Assembly (NCBI GenBank): GCA_002436085.1
Contig: DIXT01000001.1
Span: 1 to 30,314, forward strand
Origin: Anaerolineaceae bacterium UBA6073
Lineage (GTDB): Bacteria > Chloroflexota > Anaerolineae > Anaerolineales > Anaerolineaceae
Direction: 5' to 3'
Length of the DNA: 30,314 bases
A program made the position numbers and the translations under genes. Below, in pieces: positions 23,161 to 30,314 of the stretch. The notes under the pieces are model-generated. The model searched no databases, was not told the origin of the DNA, and saw only the letters and a program-made list of their open reading frames with translations. How positions within the stretch are numbered: position 1 is the stretch's first letter; the number at the start of each line of letters is the position of its first letter.

Positions 23161-24495
23161 TTATACAGCCTGCTTAAATTTGGCTACTATTAATTTCTTC
23201 AATTCAGTCTGTAGGGCTTCCACAGGCACCTGCGCTACCACTTCACCAAAAAAGCCTTCCATGACCAGCTGTTCCGCTTCTTTGCGAGGGATGCCGCGCG
23301 TTTGCAAATAAAACAACTCGTCCTCATCCAGCCTACCAATTGTCGCACCGTGCGAACAGCGCACATCGTCCGCCAGAATTTCCAAACCAGGCAGCGCGTT
23401 CACTTCCGCACCTGCGCTGAGTACCAGGTTGCGGTTTGCCTGGAAACCGTCAGCCTGCATCGCCTGAGGCGCAACATAAATCATGCCTTCCCAAACCGTC
23501 CGCGCATTGCCAGCCACCGCACCCTTGTACAGCAGGTCGCTGGTAGTATGCGGGGCCAGATGGTCCTGCTGCGTGTCCAGGTCAAAGACTTGCTTAGCGC
23601 TGGCAAAATAAAAACCGTGCATCTTTACTTCCGCGCCCTCACCCTTAAGGGAAGTCTCGATGAAATTCTTGCTTAGTCGGGCTCCAAGCGCTCCATACAC
23701 CCAATGCAGACGGGCTCCGTTTTCCAAAGATGCGCGTTCGTGGGTGATGTTCCAGGTTCGCGGGGAGAATTGCTGCAACTCAACAAGAGTAAGCTCTGCG
23801 CCTTCTTCCAACTGAAGCTCCAGGATGCCGACATGCAGGGCGCTCGGGCTGTCGGTCGCCGTTGGGCGGGAGCTGAAATCCAAAACCAAGACTGCCGAAG
23901 CGCCAGCTTCCAGGCGGATGATGCTGTGCGAGAAAGCAGCGCTGCCCGCTTTGCCGGCTTCCAGGCGCGCCAAGAGCGGCTTCTCCACCCGGCAGCCGCC
24001 CGGAATACGAAGTACCGCGCCAAATTCCGCCAGCGCTGAAGCAGCCGCTGCAAATTTCCCATCGCTTGGGGGCACTGCCTTGCCAATACTGTTGGCAAGA
24101 TACTCCGCGTGATTCTTCTCCGCCTCAGCAAAGTCGCAAAATAGCACACCAGCCTGTTCAAGCGCAGGGTCCACATTCAGGCTGCTCCCGGCCGGGCTGG
24201 AAAAAAGCGAGCCTGCGTACCCTGCAGCTTCCCTGGCTGAAATACCCGCTCCAGCTTGCAGCTTGTCCTTTTTCGCGCGCAGCAGTTCCAGCGGCGTGCT
24301 ATTAACTGCATCCAGGCTGATGCGCCGCCAGGCCTCATCCTTTTTACCAGGAAAAGGCGTGTTCAGGGCGCTCTGCCAGGCAGCCTTCCGGAATTCGAGC
24401 AACTGCGGGACTGCTTGCAAAGACTGCCTCTCGGCCACTTCAGAGGGCAGTTCCTGAGCGTTATTGTTGAGAAAAGTAAGCAGATTGGTTCGCAT
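23161..24495 (-). CDS. sufD: Fe-S cluster assembly protein SufD
   Basis: Protein of 444 residues, partner of SufB in the SufBC2D scaffold. The N-terminal helical region carries KDEAWRRISLDAV, typical of SufD. The C-terminal SufBD beta-helix core includes GLEILADDVRCSHGATIG, with the conserved histidine in CSHG that helps bind the nascent cluster (compare E. coli H360), followed by DEDELFYLQTRGI. The N-terminal half is less conserved and alanine-rich, as usual. It starts 7 bp after sufB, so the genes are coupled. Confidence 0.94.
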   Translation of the reverse strand: MRTNLLTFLNNNAQELPSEVAERQSLQAVPQLLEFRKAAWQSALNTPFPGKKDEAWRRISLDAVNSTPLELLRAKKDKLQAGAGISAREAAGYAGSLFSSPAGSSLNVDPALEQAGVLFCDFAEAEKNHAEYLANSIGKAVPPSDGKFAAAASALAEFGAVLRIPGGCRVEKPLLARLEAGKAGSAAFSHSIIRLEAGASAVLVLDFSSRPTATDSPSALHVGILELQLEEGAELTLVELQQFSPRTWNITHERASLENGARLHWVYGALGARLSKNFIETSLKGEGAEVKMHGFYFASAKQVFDLDTQQDHLAPHTTSDLLYKGAVAGNARTVWEGMIYVAPQAMQADGFQANRNLVLSAGAEVNALPGLEILADDVRCSHGATIGRLDEDELFYLQTRGIPRKEAEQLVMEGFFGEVVAQVPVEALQTELKKLIVAKFKQAV

Positions 24496-24502
24496 CTTGC
24501 GC

Positions 24503-25915
24503 CTACCCTACCGAACCAGTCATCTGCAGTTGGACCAATTTATTCATCTCCACCGCGTATTCCATCGGAAGCTCTTTCACCAGAGGCTCAATAAAACCCG
24601 ACACGACCATGGTTGTGGCTTCTTCCGTGGAGAGCCCGCGGCTGTTCAGGTAAAAAAGCTGCTCCTCGCCAATCTTGCTCACGGTGGCTTCGTGCCCAAT
24701 TTGTACATCCCGGGCTTTGATATCCATAGTGGGGTACGTATCCGAACGCGACTCATGGTCAAGCAGCAAAGCGTCGCACACCACGTTTGAGCGCGATTTT
24801 TCTGCCGCGGCAGCCACCCGCACCAGGCCGCGGTAAGAGGAACGTCCGTTCCCTCTGGAAATAGATTTCGAAGTTATCTTGCTGCTGGTGTTAGGCGCAA
24901 AATGGATCATTTTCGCGCCGGCATCCTGGTGCTGCCCTGGGCCGGCAAAAGCGACCGATAACACTTCCCCATGCGCGCCGGGGCCTTTCAGGAAACAAGC
25001 CGGGTACTTCATGGTCACCTTTGAGCCCAGGTTCGCGTCCACCCATTCCATCGTGCCGTCTTCCTCTACCACTGCGCGTTGGGTGACCAGGTTGTAGACA
25101 TTTGTAGACCAGTTTTGGATAGTAGTATAGCGCACGCGCGCGCCTTTTTTAACGATGATTTCAATTACCCCACTGTGAAAAGATTCCGTCAGATAAAGCG
25201 GAGCGGTGCAGCCTTCCACGTAGTGCACCTGCGCGCCTTCGTCCGCGATGATAAGCGAGCGTTCGAACTGCCCGATATTGGCCATGTTCAGCCGGAAATA
25301 TGCCTGCAGGGGCAGGTCTACGTGCACTCCTTTGGGAACGTAGACAAAGGAACCGCCAGACCAAACCGCGCTGTTGAGCGCGGCAAAGGTGTTGTCGGCA
25401 TACGGAACCACGCTGGCAAAATGCTCGCGAAACAGGTCGGGATACTGCTTAAGTCCGTTCTCAATGCTCAGGAAGATAACGCCCTGTTTTTCCAGGTTTT
25501 CCTGGATACTGTGGTAGACCATCTCCGAGTCGTACTGCGCCCCCACGCCCGCCAGGTACTTTTGTTCGGCTTCCGGAAGCCCGAGGCGGTCAAAGGTGTT
25601 TTTGATGTTTTCCGGTACGTCTTCCCAGGATTTTTGGTCAATCTGCTTCGGGCGCGCGTAATAGATGATTTCGTCCAGGTTCAAACCGCTCAAATCCGCG
25701 CCCCAGGTGGGGATGGGACGTTTGCGATAATGCCGGTACGCGTTCAGGCGAAATTCCAGCATCCATTCAGGTTCTTCTTTGTACGCGGAAATCTGCCGCA
25801 CGACGTTCTCATCCAAACCCTTTCGGCTCGTAAAGACCGAGTCGTCAGGGTAGCTGAAGCCGTACTTATCAGCATTGCCAAGCGACTGTAAAAAATCCTG
25901 ATGATTATCTGCCAT
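24503..25915 (-). CDS. sufB: Fe-S cluster assembly protein SufB
   Basis: Scaffold subunit of 470 residues, the expected SufB length. N-terminal signature GLDENVVRQISAYKEEPEWM; core SufBD domain with VYVPKGVHVDLPLQAYFR, EGCTAPLY, and VVCDALLLDHESRSDTYP, where the cysteine matches the catalytic cluster cysteine of E. coli SufB. C-terminal GHEATVSKIGEEQLFYL is standard. It lies 14 bp after sufC and 7 bp before sufD. Confidence 0.96.
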   Translation of the reverse strand: MADNHQDFLQSLGNADKYGFSYPDDSVFTSRKGLDENVVRQISAYKEEPEWMLEFRLNAYRHYRKRPIPTWGADLSGLNLDEIIYYARPKQIDQKSWEDVPENIKNTFDRLGLPEAEQKYLAGVGAQYDSEMVYHSIQENLEKQGVIFLSIENGLKQYPDLFREHFASVVPYADNTFAALNSAVWSGGSFVYVPKGVHVDLPLQAYFRLNMANIGQFERSLIIADEGAQVHYVEGCTAPLYLTESFHSGVIEIIVKKGARVRYTTIQNWSTNVYNLVTQRAVVEEDGTMEWVDANLGSKVTMKYPACFLKGPGAHGEVLSVAFAGPGQHQDAGAKMIHFAPNTSSKITSKSISRGNGRSSYRGLVRVAAAAEKSRSNVVCDALLLDHESRSDTYPTMDIKARDVQIGHEATVSKIGEEQLFYLNSRGLSTEEATTMVVSGFIEPLVKELPMEYAVEMNKLVQLQMTGSVG

Positions 25916-25929
25916 ACCGAATCCCGTGC

Positions 25930-26715
25930 TTAATCCTCCGCGGCGTCAGATAGAACGCCATACTTTTCACGAATCCAATCGTATCCTTGTTCTTCAAGGC
26001 GCAGCGCCAGTTCAGCCTTCCCGGATTCGACTATTCGTCCGCCGTACATAATGTGGACATAATCCGGATTGATGTAATTCAGCATGCGCTGGTAATGCGT
26101 GATGACAAGCACACCGATATGCCCCTGCGCCAGGGTATTAACGCCTTCAGAAACGATGCGCAGCGCGTCGATGTCAAGACCGGAGTCGGTCTCATCTAAA
26201 ACAGCAAAACGAGGTTCCAACATCGCCATCTGCAGGATTTCCGCGCGTTTTTTCTCGCCGCCCGAAAAGCCTTCGTTCAGATATCGGCCGGCGAATTGGT
26301 AATCCATTTTTAGCAAATCCATCTTGGACTTGAGCAGCTGACGGAACTTGACCACCGAAATCCCCTTATCCTCCGGGTTCAGCGCTTTGTTGCGGGCATT
26401 CACAGCCACGCGCAGGAAATTCGCAAGCGACACGCCCGGAATAGATACCGGATATTGGAACGCCAAAAATATTCCTTTGTGTGCGCGCTCATCTGAAGAG
26501 AGCCCCAGGATGCTTTCCCCATCAATCAACACATCCCCGCTGGTAATTTGATAACGGGGATGACCCATAATCGCATAAGCAAGCGTGGATTTTCCTGTCC
26601 CGTTTGGCCCCATTAAAGCGTGTATCTCGCCTTGCGGGATGGTCAGGTTAAAATCCCGGATGATTTCTTTGTCATTCACAGACACATAGAGGTTTCTAAT
26701 TTCCAGCGCAGTCAT
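25930..26715 (-). CDS. sufC: Fe-S assembly ATPase SufC
   Basis: Cytosolic ABC-type ATPase of 261 residues. Walker A GPNGTGKST (36-44), signature GFSGGEKKRAEIL near 155, Walker B FAVLDETDSGLD, and the H-loop in VITHYQR are all present. It drives conformational change in the SufBC2D complex. It is the first gene after a strong promoter at 26755-26783. The ATG is preceded by GGAAGGAAAA. No SufS or SufU cysteine desulfurase is in the window. Confidence 0.96.
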   Translation of the reverse strand: MTALEIRNLYVSVNDKEIIRDFNLTIPQGEIHALMGPNGTGKSTLAYAIMGHPRYQITSGDVLIDGESILGLSSDERAHKGIFLAFQYPVSIPGVSLANFLRVAVNARNKALNPEDKGISVVKFRQLLKSKMDLLKMDYQFAGRYLNEGFSGGEKKRAEILQMAMLEPRFAVLDETDSGLDIDALRIVSEGVNTLAQGHIGVLVITHYQRMLNYINPDYVHIMYGGRIVESGKAELALRLEEQGYDWIREKYGVLSDAAED

Positions 26716-26754
26716 TTTTCCTTCCAGGAATTAGCAGCTTACTTTATCCGCGCG

Positions 26755-26783
26755 ATTATATCATTGTGAGAAATAAAAGTCAA
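26755..26783 (-). promoter_or_regulatory. Consensus promoter of the sufCBD operon
   Basis: On the minus strand TTGACT (26783-26778) and TATAAT (26760-26755) with a 17-bp spacer, giving a start near 26748 and a ~30-nt leader. It is divergent from the LysM gene promoter. Confidence 0.8.
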
Positions 26784-26802
26784 TATTTATAAAATACTTC
26801 AA

Positions 26803-26819
26803 GAATATTAACATTATTC
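26803..26819. promoter_or_regulatory. Palindrome between divergent promoters
   Basis: GAATATTAACATTATTC has inverted arms GAATA-N7-TATTC, placed 20 bp upstream of the suf -35 and 5 bp upstream of the LysM -35. It is a candidate regulator site, perhaps for the SufR-like protein at 28727, but the region is A+T rich and the match to any known operator is not established. Confidence 0.3.
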
Positions 26820-26823
26820 ATGA

Positions 26824-26852
26824 TTGGAAAAGTATCAGAAAGAGAGTATAAT
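26824..26852 (+). promoter_or_regulatory. Promoter of the LysM/DAK2-like pair
   Basis: TTGGAA (26824-26829) and TATAAT (26847-26852) with a 17-bp spacer. Transcription would begin near 26859, leaving a leader of about 87 nt with AGGAG before the ATG. Confidence 0.72.
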
Positions 26853-26945
26853 TTTCGGATGAATGGGAATTTCTCCAGATTTTTATTGACCGCGAAAAAA
26901 GCCGCTTTGGCTTAAGCGGAATAACAGCCAGATTAGGAGATTATA

Positions 26946-27419
26946 ATGGCAGAAGAAAAGAAGAGTTTTTTCAAGAAGATTGGTGATGCGCTGAGCAACC
27001 GCGACGAAAAAGAAGCAGCTGCCAAAACTGCCGCCGATGCAGCCGCCAAAGCCGCCGCAGAAGCCAAAGCCAAAGTAGAGGCTGAAGCCGCCAAGCTGAA
27101 AGCGGAAGCGGAAGCCAAGAAACAGGACCTGCTCGAAGCGCAGGAACGCTACGCTCGCGAAGCAGAAGCCCGCAAGGCCGAATTCGAAGCCCGCAAAGCC
27201 GCCGAAGAAGAAGCCAAGAAGAACGCAATCCTGGCCACCCACGTTGTCGCGTCCGGCGAAACCCTCAGCCACATTGCGCTGAAGCACTACGGACATGCCA
27301 CCCCTCCTTATTACAAACTTATCTATGAATTCAATAAGGACGTCATTGGCGATAACATCAACATCATTGTCCCCGGCCAGGAACTCCGCATCCCTGTCCT
27401 CCCCGAAGAACTCAAGTAG
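26946..27419 (+). CDS. LysM-domain protein with charged coiled coil, no signal peptide
   Basis: Protein of 157 residues in two parts. Residues ~5-95 are a long Ala/Glu/Lys-rich helix (repeats of the AAKAAAEAKAKVEAEA kind), predicted to be a single coiled coil. Residues ~98-152 form a LysM domain (HVVASGETLSHIALKHYG, then VPGQELRIP). There is no signal peptide or membrane segment, so it may stay in the cytoplasm like the YgaU/LysM proteins or bind a surface from within. A strong promoter and AGGAG site suggest high expression. It lies 12 bp before the DAK2-like gene. The low-complexity helix makes an antisense open frame, which is not a gene. Confidence 0.82.
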   Translation: MAEEKKSFFKKIGDALSNRDEKEAAAKTAADAAAKAAAEAKAKVEAEAAKLKAEAEAKKQDLLEAQERYAREAEARKAEFEARKAAEEEAKKNAILATHVVASGETLSHIALKHYGHATPPYYKLIYEFNKDVIGDNINIIVPGQELRIPVLPEELK

Positions 27420-27431
27420 GATGCACGAAAG

Positions 27432-28073
27432 ATGGCACAGGCGCTAACACTCCCTTCAATTTTCAAAGCCGTCAGCAAGACGCTCAGCGAAAATGAGGCT
27501 GTCCTTAATGAGGCGGACACCTACAATCACAACCACGGCTCGAACATGGCGAAAGCTTTCACGACAGTTTCCAAAGCTGTAGCCAAAAAGAAAGACTTGC
27601 CGGTTTCCGACCAGCTTGCCTATGCCAGCGAGGTACTAAAAGATTCATCCAGCGGTTCAGCCAGATTTTACGCGCAAGGGCTCGCAAACGCCTCCCAGAA
27701 ATTCCAGGGTAAGCAGCTAAACGAAAACACGGTCGGTTTGCTGATTAATGTATTGATGGGGACCCAAGAGCCTGCCCAGGAAACCAGCGGTGCAGCAGAT
27801 CAAAGCTTGCTCGGTTCGCTGCTTGGCGGCATGACCGGTGCACAAACCCAACAGCAGTCTCAGCCTTCGGGCGGGGACAACAGTTTGGACGTCACGGACC
27901 TGCTCTCAGCCGGATTGGCATACTACTCCGCGAAACAGCAGGGCGGCTCGACTATGGAAGCCATCATGCAAGCGCTCAGTTCAGCCAGCCCGCTGGGCAA
28001 ACGCGAGGACCAAACGCAGTCCGGGGCACTGGTAATCAATACCATCCTGAACATGCTAAAGAAGAAAAAATAA
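27432..28073 (+). CDS. DAK2/DhaL-like protein with altered metal site
   Basis: Protein of 213 residues. The N-terminal half resembles the DAK2 (DhaL) helical barrel: LNEADTYNHNHGSNMAKAF matches the family ADP- and Mg-binding segment (LxxxDxxxGDGDHGxNMxxG), but the acidic GDGDHG positions are N-H-N-H-G here, so kinase chemistry is doubtful. Residues ~110-165 are a Gly/Gln/Ser linker with LLGSLLGGMTG. The end has a second helical stretch and KKKK tail. It shares a transcript with the LysM gene and ends at a strong terminator. Function unknown. Confidence 0.65.
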   Translation: MAQALTLPSIFKAVSKTLSENEAVLNEADTYNHNHGSNMAKAFTTVSKAVAKKKDLPVSDQLAYASEVLKDSSSGSARFYAQGLANASQKFQGKQLNENTVGLLINVLMGTQEPAQETSGAADQSLLGSLLGGMTGAQTQQQSQPSGGDNSLDVTDLLSAGLAYYSAKQQGGSTMEAIMQALSSASPLGKREDQTQSGALVINTILNMLKKKK

Positions 28074-28090
28074 GACCGGCTATTCAACAG

Positions 28091-28118
28091 AAAAAAACCG
28101 CCCAATGGGCGGTTTTTT
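28091..28118. terminator. Strong intrinsic terminator
   Basis: AAAAAACCGCCC and GGGCGGTTTTTT pair perfectly around a three-base loop. It is symmetrical, so it can end both the DAK2-like gene and the convergent DUF4332 gene. Confidence 0.92.
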
Positions 28119-28165
28119 AGTTCTTTTAGTTCGAGACCCTCCCAAGTCTGCTAAGACGTTATGGT

Positions 28166-28570
28166 TTAGTAGTGGATGGCACGCGGCAGTTGTTTTGCCT
28201 GTTCGATCCATTTTTCAATTTGGGACAGCGTAGGAACCCGGCGCACAAGCTTCTTTGTCGCATTCACTTCCAGGATCTTTGCCAGCAGGTTTTCCGCGTT
28301 GCGTTTGGCGAGCTCAACAACAGTATCCACACCCGCGGCTTCCAAAAGGTCGGAATACTCTTCCGCGATGCCCTTGATCCGGAACAAGTCAGCCCGGTTT
28401 ACCCATTCCAAAATTAGTGTTTTATCAATGCCAGCTTTTTCAGCGAGAGCCTCGCGCTCTTTTGGGGTTGCGCCGAGTTTAAGAAGTGCTTCCACACTCC
28501 TGACGCCAGCTTTTTGCAGCTTTTCAGCGTAGACAGGTCCGATACCTTCAATATCCAACAACTTTGCCAT
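28166..28570 (-). CDS. DUF4332-type helix-hairpin-helix protein
   Basis: Protein of 134 residues. Two helix-hairpin-helix-like units are seen: LLDIEGIGPVYAEKLQKAGVRSVEALL (residues 4-30) and LFRIKGIAEEYSDLLEAAGVDTVVELA (~62-88). This is the DUF4332 pattern, thought to bind nucleic acid nonspecifically or act in protein contacts. No enzyme motifs are present. AGGAG precedes the ATG at 28570. It is convergent with the DAK2-like gene and divergent from the SufR-like gene. Confidence 0.8.
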   Translation of the reverse strand: MAKLLDIEGIGPVYAEKLQKAGVRSVEALLKLGATPKEREALAEKAGIDKTLILEWVNRADLFRIKGIAEEYSDLLEAAGVDTVVELAKRNAENLLAKILEVNATKKLVRRVPTLSQIEKWIEQAKQLPRAIHY

Positions 28571-28607
28571 GTTTCATCTCCTATGGTTTAGTAGTCAACT
28601 TTAAAAA

Positions 28608-28635
28608 TTGTAACACAGCTCAGCAAAATTATAGT
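28608..28635 (+). promoter_or_regulatory. Promoter of the SufR-like gene
   Basis: TTGTAA (28608-28613) and TATAGT (28630-28635) with a 16-bp spacer. The start would lie near 28642. The same A+T-rich patch carries a TATAAT on the minus strand that could serve the divergent DUF4332 gene. Confidence 0.5.
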
Positions 28636-28726
28636 AAAATGCCAGTAATTTAGTTTAAAGATTATTAAGTAATTATTGGAGAAGCCGTATGAAAATTTGC
28701 AGGAAGCGAAGGAGTATAAAATAGTT

Positions 28727-29335
28727 ATGAGAAGCACACGGGAAAAGATTCTTGGGATCCTGCAAACAAAAAGAAAGGCCACGATAAGCGATCTCGCGAA
28801 AGTTGTTGGTATCAATGGAATTTCGGTTCGGCACCATCTCATCAACCTCCAGGAAGAAGGCTTGATTTTCGCGGAAGAAGAGCGTCACGGCGTCGGGCGA
28901 CCGCGCTTCGTGTACCAGCTTACGGACCAGGGTCTTGAACGATTTCCAAGCAATTACCAGAAATTCACCAAATATATGCTGACTGAGCTGAAGAGTATGC
29001 TAACCAGCGAGCAGCTTACCAATCTATTCGAAAAAATCGGTAAAAATCAGGCTCAACACTCTTTAAGTATCGACGCTAGCCTTCCGCTGGAAGAGAAGCT
29101 CGAGCTGCTGGCCGATCAACTTACGGCTGATGGCTATCGCATTAGCTGGAAGAAGGACGGGAGCAAACTGTACCTCTATTCTGAAAACTGCCCCTATCAC
29201 AATCTCGGTCAGATCCACCCGGAAATCTGCCGGATTGACGAAACTATGTTCACGCACGCACTAAACCGCGAAATAGTCCACTCCAAATGCATTTCCAAGG
29301 GCGACCCACGCTGCGTATTCATACTGGAGCTTTAA
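28727..29335 (+). CDS. sufR: SufR-like Fe-S-sensing transcriptional regulator
   Basis: Regulator of 202 residues with an N-terminal winged helix-turn-helix (RSTREKILGILQTKRKATISDLAK..., then GRPRFVYQLT for the wing) and a C-terminal cysteine domain. The cysteines C155, C168, C188 and C196 lie in the segments ENCPYHNL, HPEICRID and KCISKGDPRC, the layout of SufR-type proteins that hold an Fe-S cluster and repress suf genes. I chose ATG 28727, which starts at the domain boundary, though AAGGAG lies 12 bases away; TTG starts at 28697 or 28676 would extend it by 10-17 residues. Placement near SufT-like and rubredoxin genes, and 2 kb from sufCBD, supports Fe-S control. Confidence 0.82.
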   Translation: MRSTREKILGILQTKRKATISDLAKVVGINGISVRHHLINLQEEGLIFAEEERHGVGRPRFVYQLTDQGLERFPSNYQKFTKYMLTELKSMLTSEQLTNLFEKIGKNQAQHSLSIDASLPLEEKLELLADQLTADGYRISWKKDGSKLYLYSENCPYHNLGQIHPEICRIDETMFTHALNREIVHSKCISKGDPRCVFILEL

Positions 29336-29352
29336 TTATGGAGGAAAACCCA

Positions 29353-29688
29353 ATGACCAACCCCCAATGGGACATAGACACCACACACCCACAATTCCAC
29401 GATGCCCTGATTGAAAATCTTGCGGGTATCACAGACCCTGAATTGGGTTACTCCATCCTGGAGTTGGGACTGGTACGCAACATCAGCATTGAAAACGAGA
29501 CAGCCCACGTAGTGATGATCCTAACCACTCCTTTCTGCCCATACGGACCGCATATGCTCGAATCAACCCGCGCGAAGGTGGAACAGGTGCTGGGATTGAA
29601 GACTGAACTTGAATACGGACAAGAAACATGGACGCCGGCATTGATGGACAAGGACCTGATGGATGAAGAATGGGGCTTGCTGCCGTAA
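29353..29688 (+). CDS. MIP18/DUF59 metal-sulfur cluster assembly protein (SufT-like)
   Basis: Small protein of 111 residues with the DUF59 core: ITDPELGYSILELGLVRNI followed by VVMILTTPFCPYGP, where the family TxxCP cysteine lies. This family (SufT, PaaD, CIA2) helps load Fe-S clusters onto targets. The extension after ~85 contains QETWTPALMDKDLMDEEWG. I chose ATG 29353, which has a GGAGG site eight bases upstream that includes part of an upstream ATG at 29338. It lies 17 bp after the SufR-like gene, in one operon. Confidence 0.88.
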   Translation: MTNPQWDIDTTHPQFHDALIENLAGITDPELGYSILELGLVRNISIENETAHVVMILTTPFCPYGPHMLESTRAKVEQVLGLKTELEYGQETWTPALMDKDLMDEEWGLLP

Positions 29689-29765
29689 TATTTGGCGGCG
29701 GGAATTTCTTGGGACCAATAGGTCGCTTGTGTCAAGGCCGCTTCACTTTTACAGTAATCTTATTG

Positions 29766-29771
29766 TATAAT
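29766..29771 (+). promoter_or_regulatory. -10 box for rubredoxin
   Basis: Perfect TATAAT, 83 bases before the rubredoxin ATG. The -35 at the right spacing (TTCACT or TCACTT) is weak, so regulation may need an activator. Confidence 0.4.
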
Positions 29772-29854
29772 TTAACTACCTTGCAGACAGGGAACTGCTG
29801 AGGGAAAATTCGTTCTTGGACCATGTCCAATTGAAACAATTAAGAAGGAGAAAA

Positions 29855-30016
29855 ATGGATAAATACGAATGCATCGCGTGTGGGTATATTTATGACCCCG
29901 AACTTGGTGATCCGGATGGCGGCATCGCGCCGGGAACTGCCTTCGAAGACATTCCGGACGATTGGGTCTGCCCCGATTGCGGCGTCGGCAAAGACCAGTT
30001 TGAAAAAATTGGCTGA
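29855..30016 (+). CDS. Rubredoxin
   Basis: One-iron electron carrier of 53 residues, the standard rubredoxin size. The iron ligands are C6/C9 (CIACGY) and C39/C42 (CPDCGVGKDQF). Residues DPDGGIAPGTAFEDIPDDWVC fill the usual loop (shown here in part as PGTAFEDIPDDW). In anaerobes it passes electrons to superoxide reductases and rubrerythrins, fitting protection of the Fe-S enzymes encoded nearby. ATG 29855 has an AGAAGGAG site; the frame extends upstream but the family starts here. A hairpin terminator follows. Confidence 0.97.
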   Translation: MDKYECIACGYIYDPELGDPDGGIAPGTAFEDIPDDWVCPDCGVGKDQFEKIG

Positions 30017-30035
30017 TTAACTCCAAAATACAAAC

Positions 30036-30075
30036 AAAAAAGCCTTATTCTTTTCGAGTAAGGCTTTTTGTTTTT
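30036..30075 (+). terminator. Rubredoxin intrinsic terminator
   Basis: AAAAAGCCTTATTC and GAGTAAGGCTTTTT form a 14-bp stem with one G-T pair and a five-base loop, followed by GTTTTT. The repeat element begins at the end of its T run. Confidence 0.93.
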
Positions 30076-30294
30076 GAGGGTGTCGAAAATGTCCAGAACA
30101 ATAAAAAAGGAACAACTTTATATTCAAGAAGAACACAATATGTTCATAAACCCCTCCCCTTTGATTCCCCTCCCCAGCGTCTCGTTTCAGTGTAAAACTT
30201 TCCGCACGATGCTGGTGAGGGCAGGGGCAGATTTAAATTCTTAACTTTGAAAAATTTGAATGTAATCGATTCACCAATGTTTTTCAACACCCTC
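30076..30294 (+). mobile_element. Non-autonomous inverted-repeat element, copy 3 (internally deleted)
   Basis: A 219-bp version with ends GAGGGTGTCGAAAA and TTTTCAACACCCTC. It matches copy 2 on both sides but lacks ~120 bp of the middle, including both strong hairpins and one unit of the 12-bp duplication. The junction lies at GAGGG repeats, as expected from slippage. No clear target duplication is seen. Confidence 0.83.
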
Positions 30295-30314
30295 AAACTC
30301 AGGTTTTTGACATT

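Noticed and set aside
25079..25891. Plus-strand open frame of 270 codons antisense to sufB
   Set aside because: It lies wholly within sufB, has no ribosome site or family pattern, and is explained by the codon bias of the true gene on the other strand.
26883..27296. Minus-strand Phe/Gly/Leu-rich frame opposite the LysM gene
   Set aside because: It is the mirror of the Ala/Glu/Lys-rich coiled coil. The plus strand has a promoter, a ribosome site and a LysM domain.
1..30314. CRISPR array or rRNA genes
   Set aside because: No regularly spaced short repeats and no conserved rRNA segments were seen. The repeated sequences are three copies of one inverted-end element.

Overview
The window reads as a chromosomal segment of an anaerobic bacterium with moderate G+C. 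The gene content (a tungsten/molybdenum formate dehydrogenase joined to hydrogenase-type diaphorase subunits, a full hyp set, sufCBD with a SufR-like regulator, rubredoxin) and the protein style fit an Anaerolineae-like Chloroflexota. That lineage call is inference only: there is no rRNA or other phylogenetic marker beyond hisS.

Layout. (1) 1-1711: an inverted, edge-truncated copy of a short repeat element, then tRNA-His(GUG) and hisS on the minus strand, 18 bp apart and probably co-transcribed. (2) 1803-4236: four tightly packed genes of a signalling module (DRTGG protein, CBS+HATPase protein, DRTGG protein, PHP phosphoesterase). (3) 4280-13507: a strong promoter with a Rex-like palindrome at its start site drives NuoE-like, HATPase, thioredoxin-fold, NuoF-like, a second NuoE/NuoF-like pair, a formate channel and a 920-residue NuoG-fused formate dehydrogenase, closed by a hairpin terminator. 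This is the layout known from multimeric electron-bifurcating [FeFe]-hydrogenase loci, but the hydrogenase catalytic subunit is replaced by formate dehydrogenase and the diaphorase pair is doubled. (4) 13505-14998: divergent mobA-like and fdhD genes for the Mo/W cofactor. (5) 15057-20816: hypA-B-F-C-D-E, a complete [NiFe]-hydrogenase maturation operon with no hydrogenase in view. (6) 20954-21295: an intact second copy of the repeat element with inverted ends and a 5-bp target duplication, next to a consensus promoter for a methyltransferase/PIG-L deacetylase pair. (7) 22833-26783: sufC-sufB-sufD and a small SH3-like gene on the minus strand. (8) 26824-28118: a LysM coiled-coil protein and a degenerate DAK2-like protein. 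(9) 28166-30075: a DUF4332 protein, a SufR-like Fe-S regulator, a SufT/DUF59 protein and rubredoxin. (10) 30076-30294: a third, internally deleted copy of the repeat element abutting the rubredoxin terminator.

Working together, the core operon would interconvert formate and CO2 with NAD(H) and possibly ferredoxin, with FNT moving formate, MobA/FdhD maturing the enzyme, and NADH/NAD sensing at the promoter. The suf/SufR/SufT/rubredoxin block supplies and guards the many Fe-S clusters. The most unusual sequence features are the repeated loss of expected cysteines: three thioredoxin-fold modules have no [2Fe-2S] ligand set, FdhA lacks the His-Cys3 cluster site, and FdhD lacks its CxxC.
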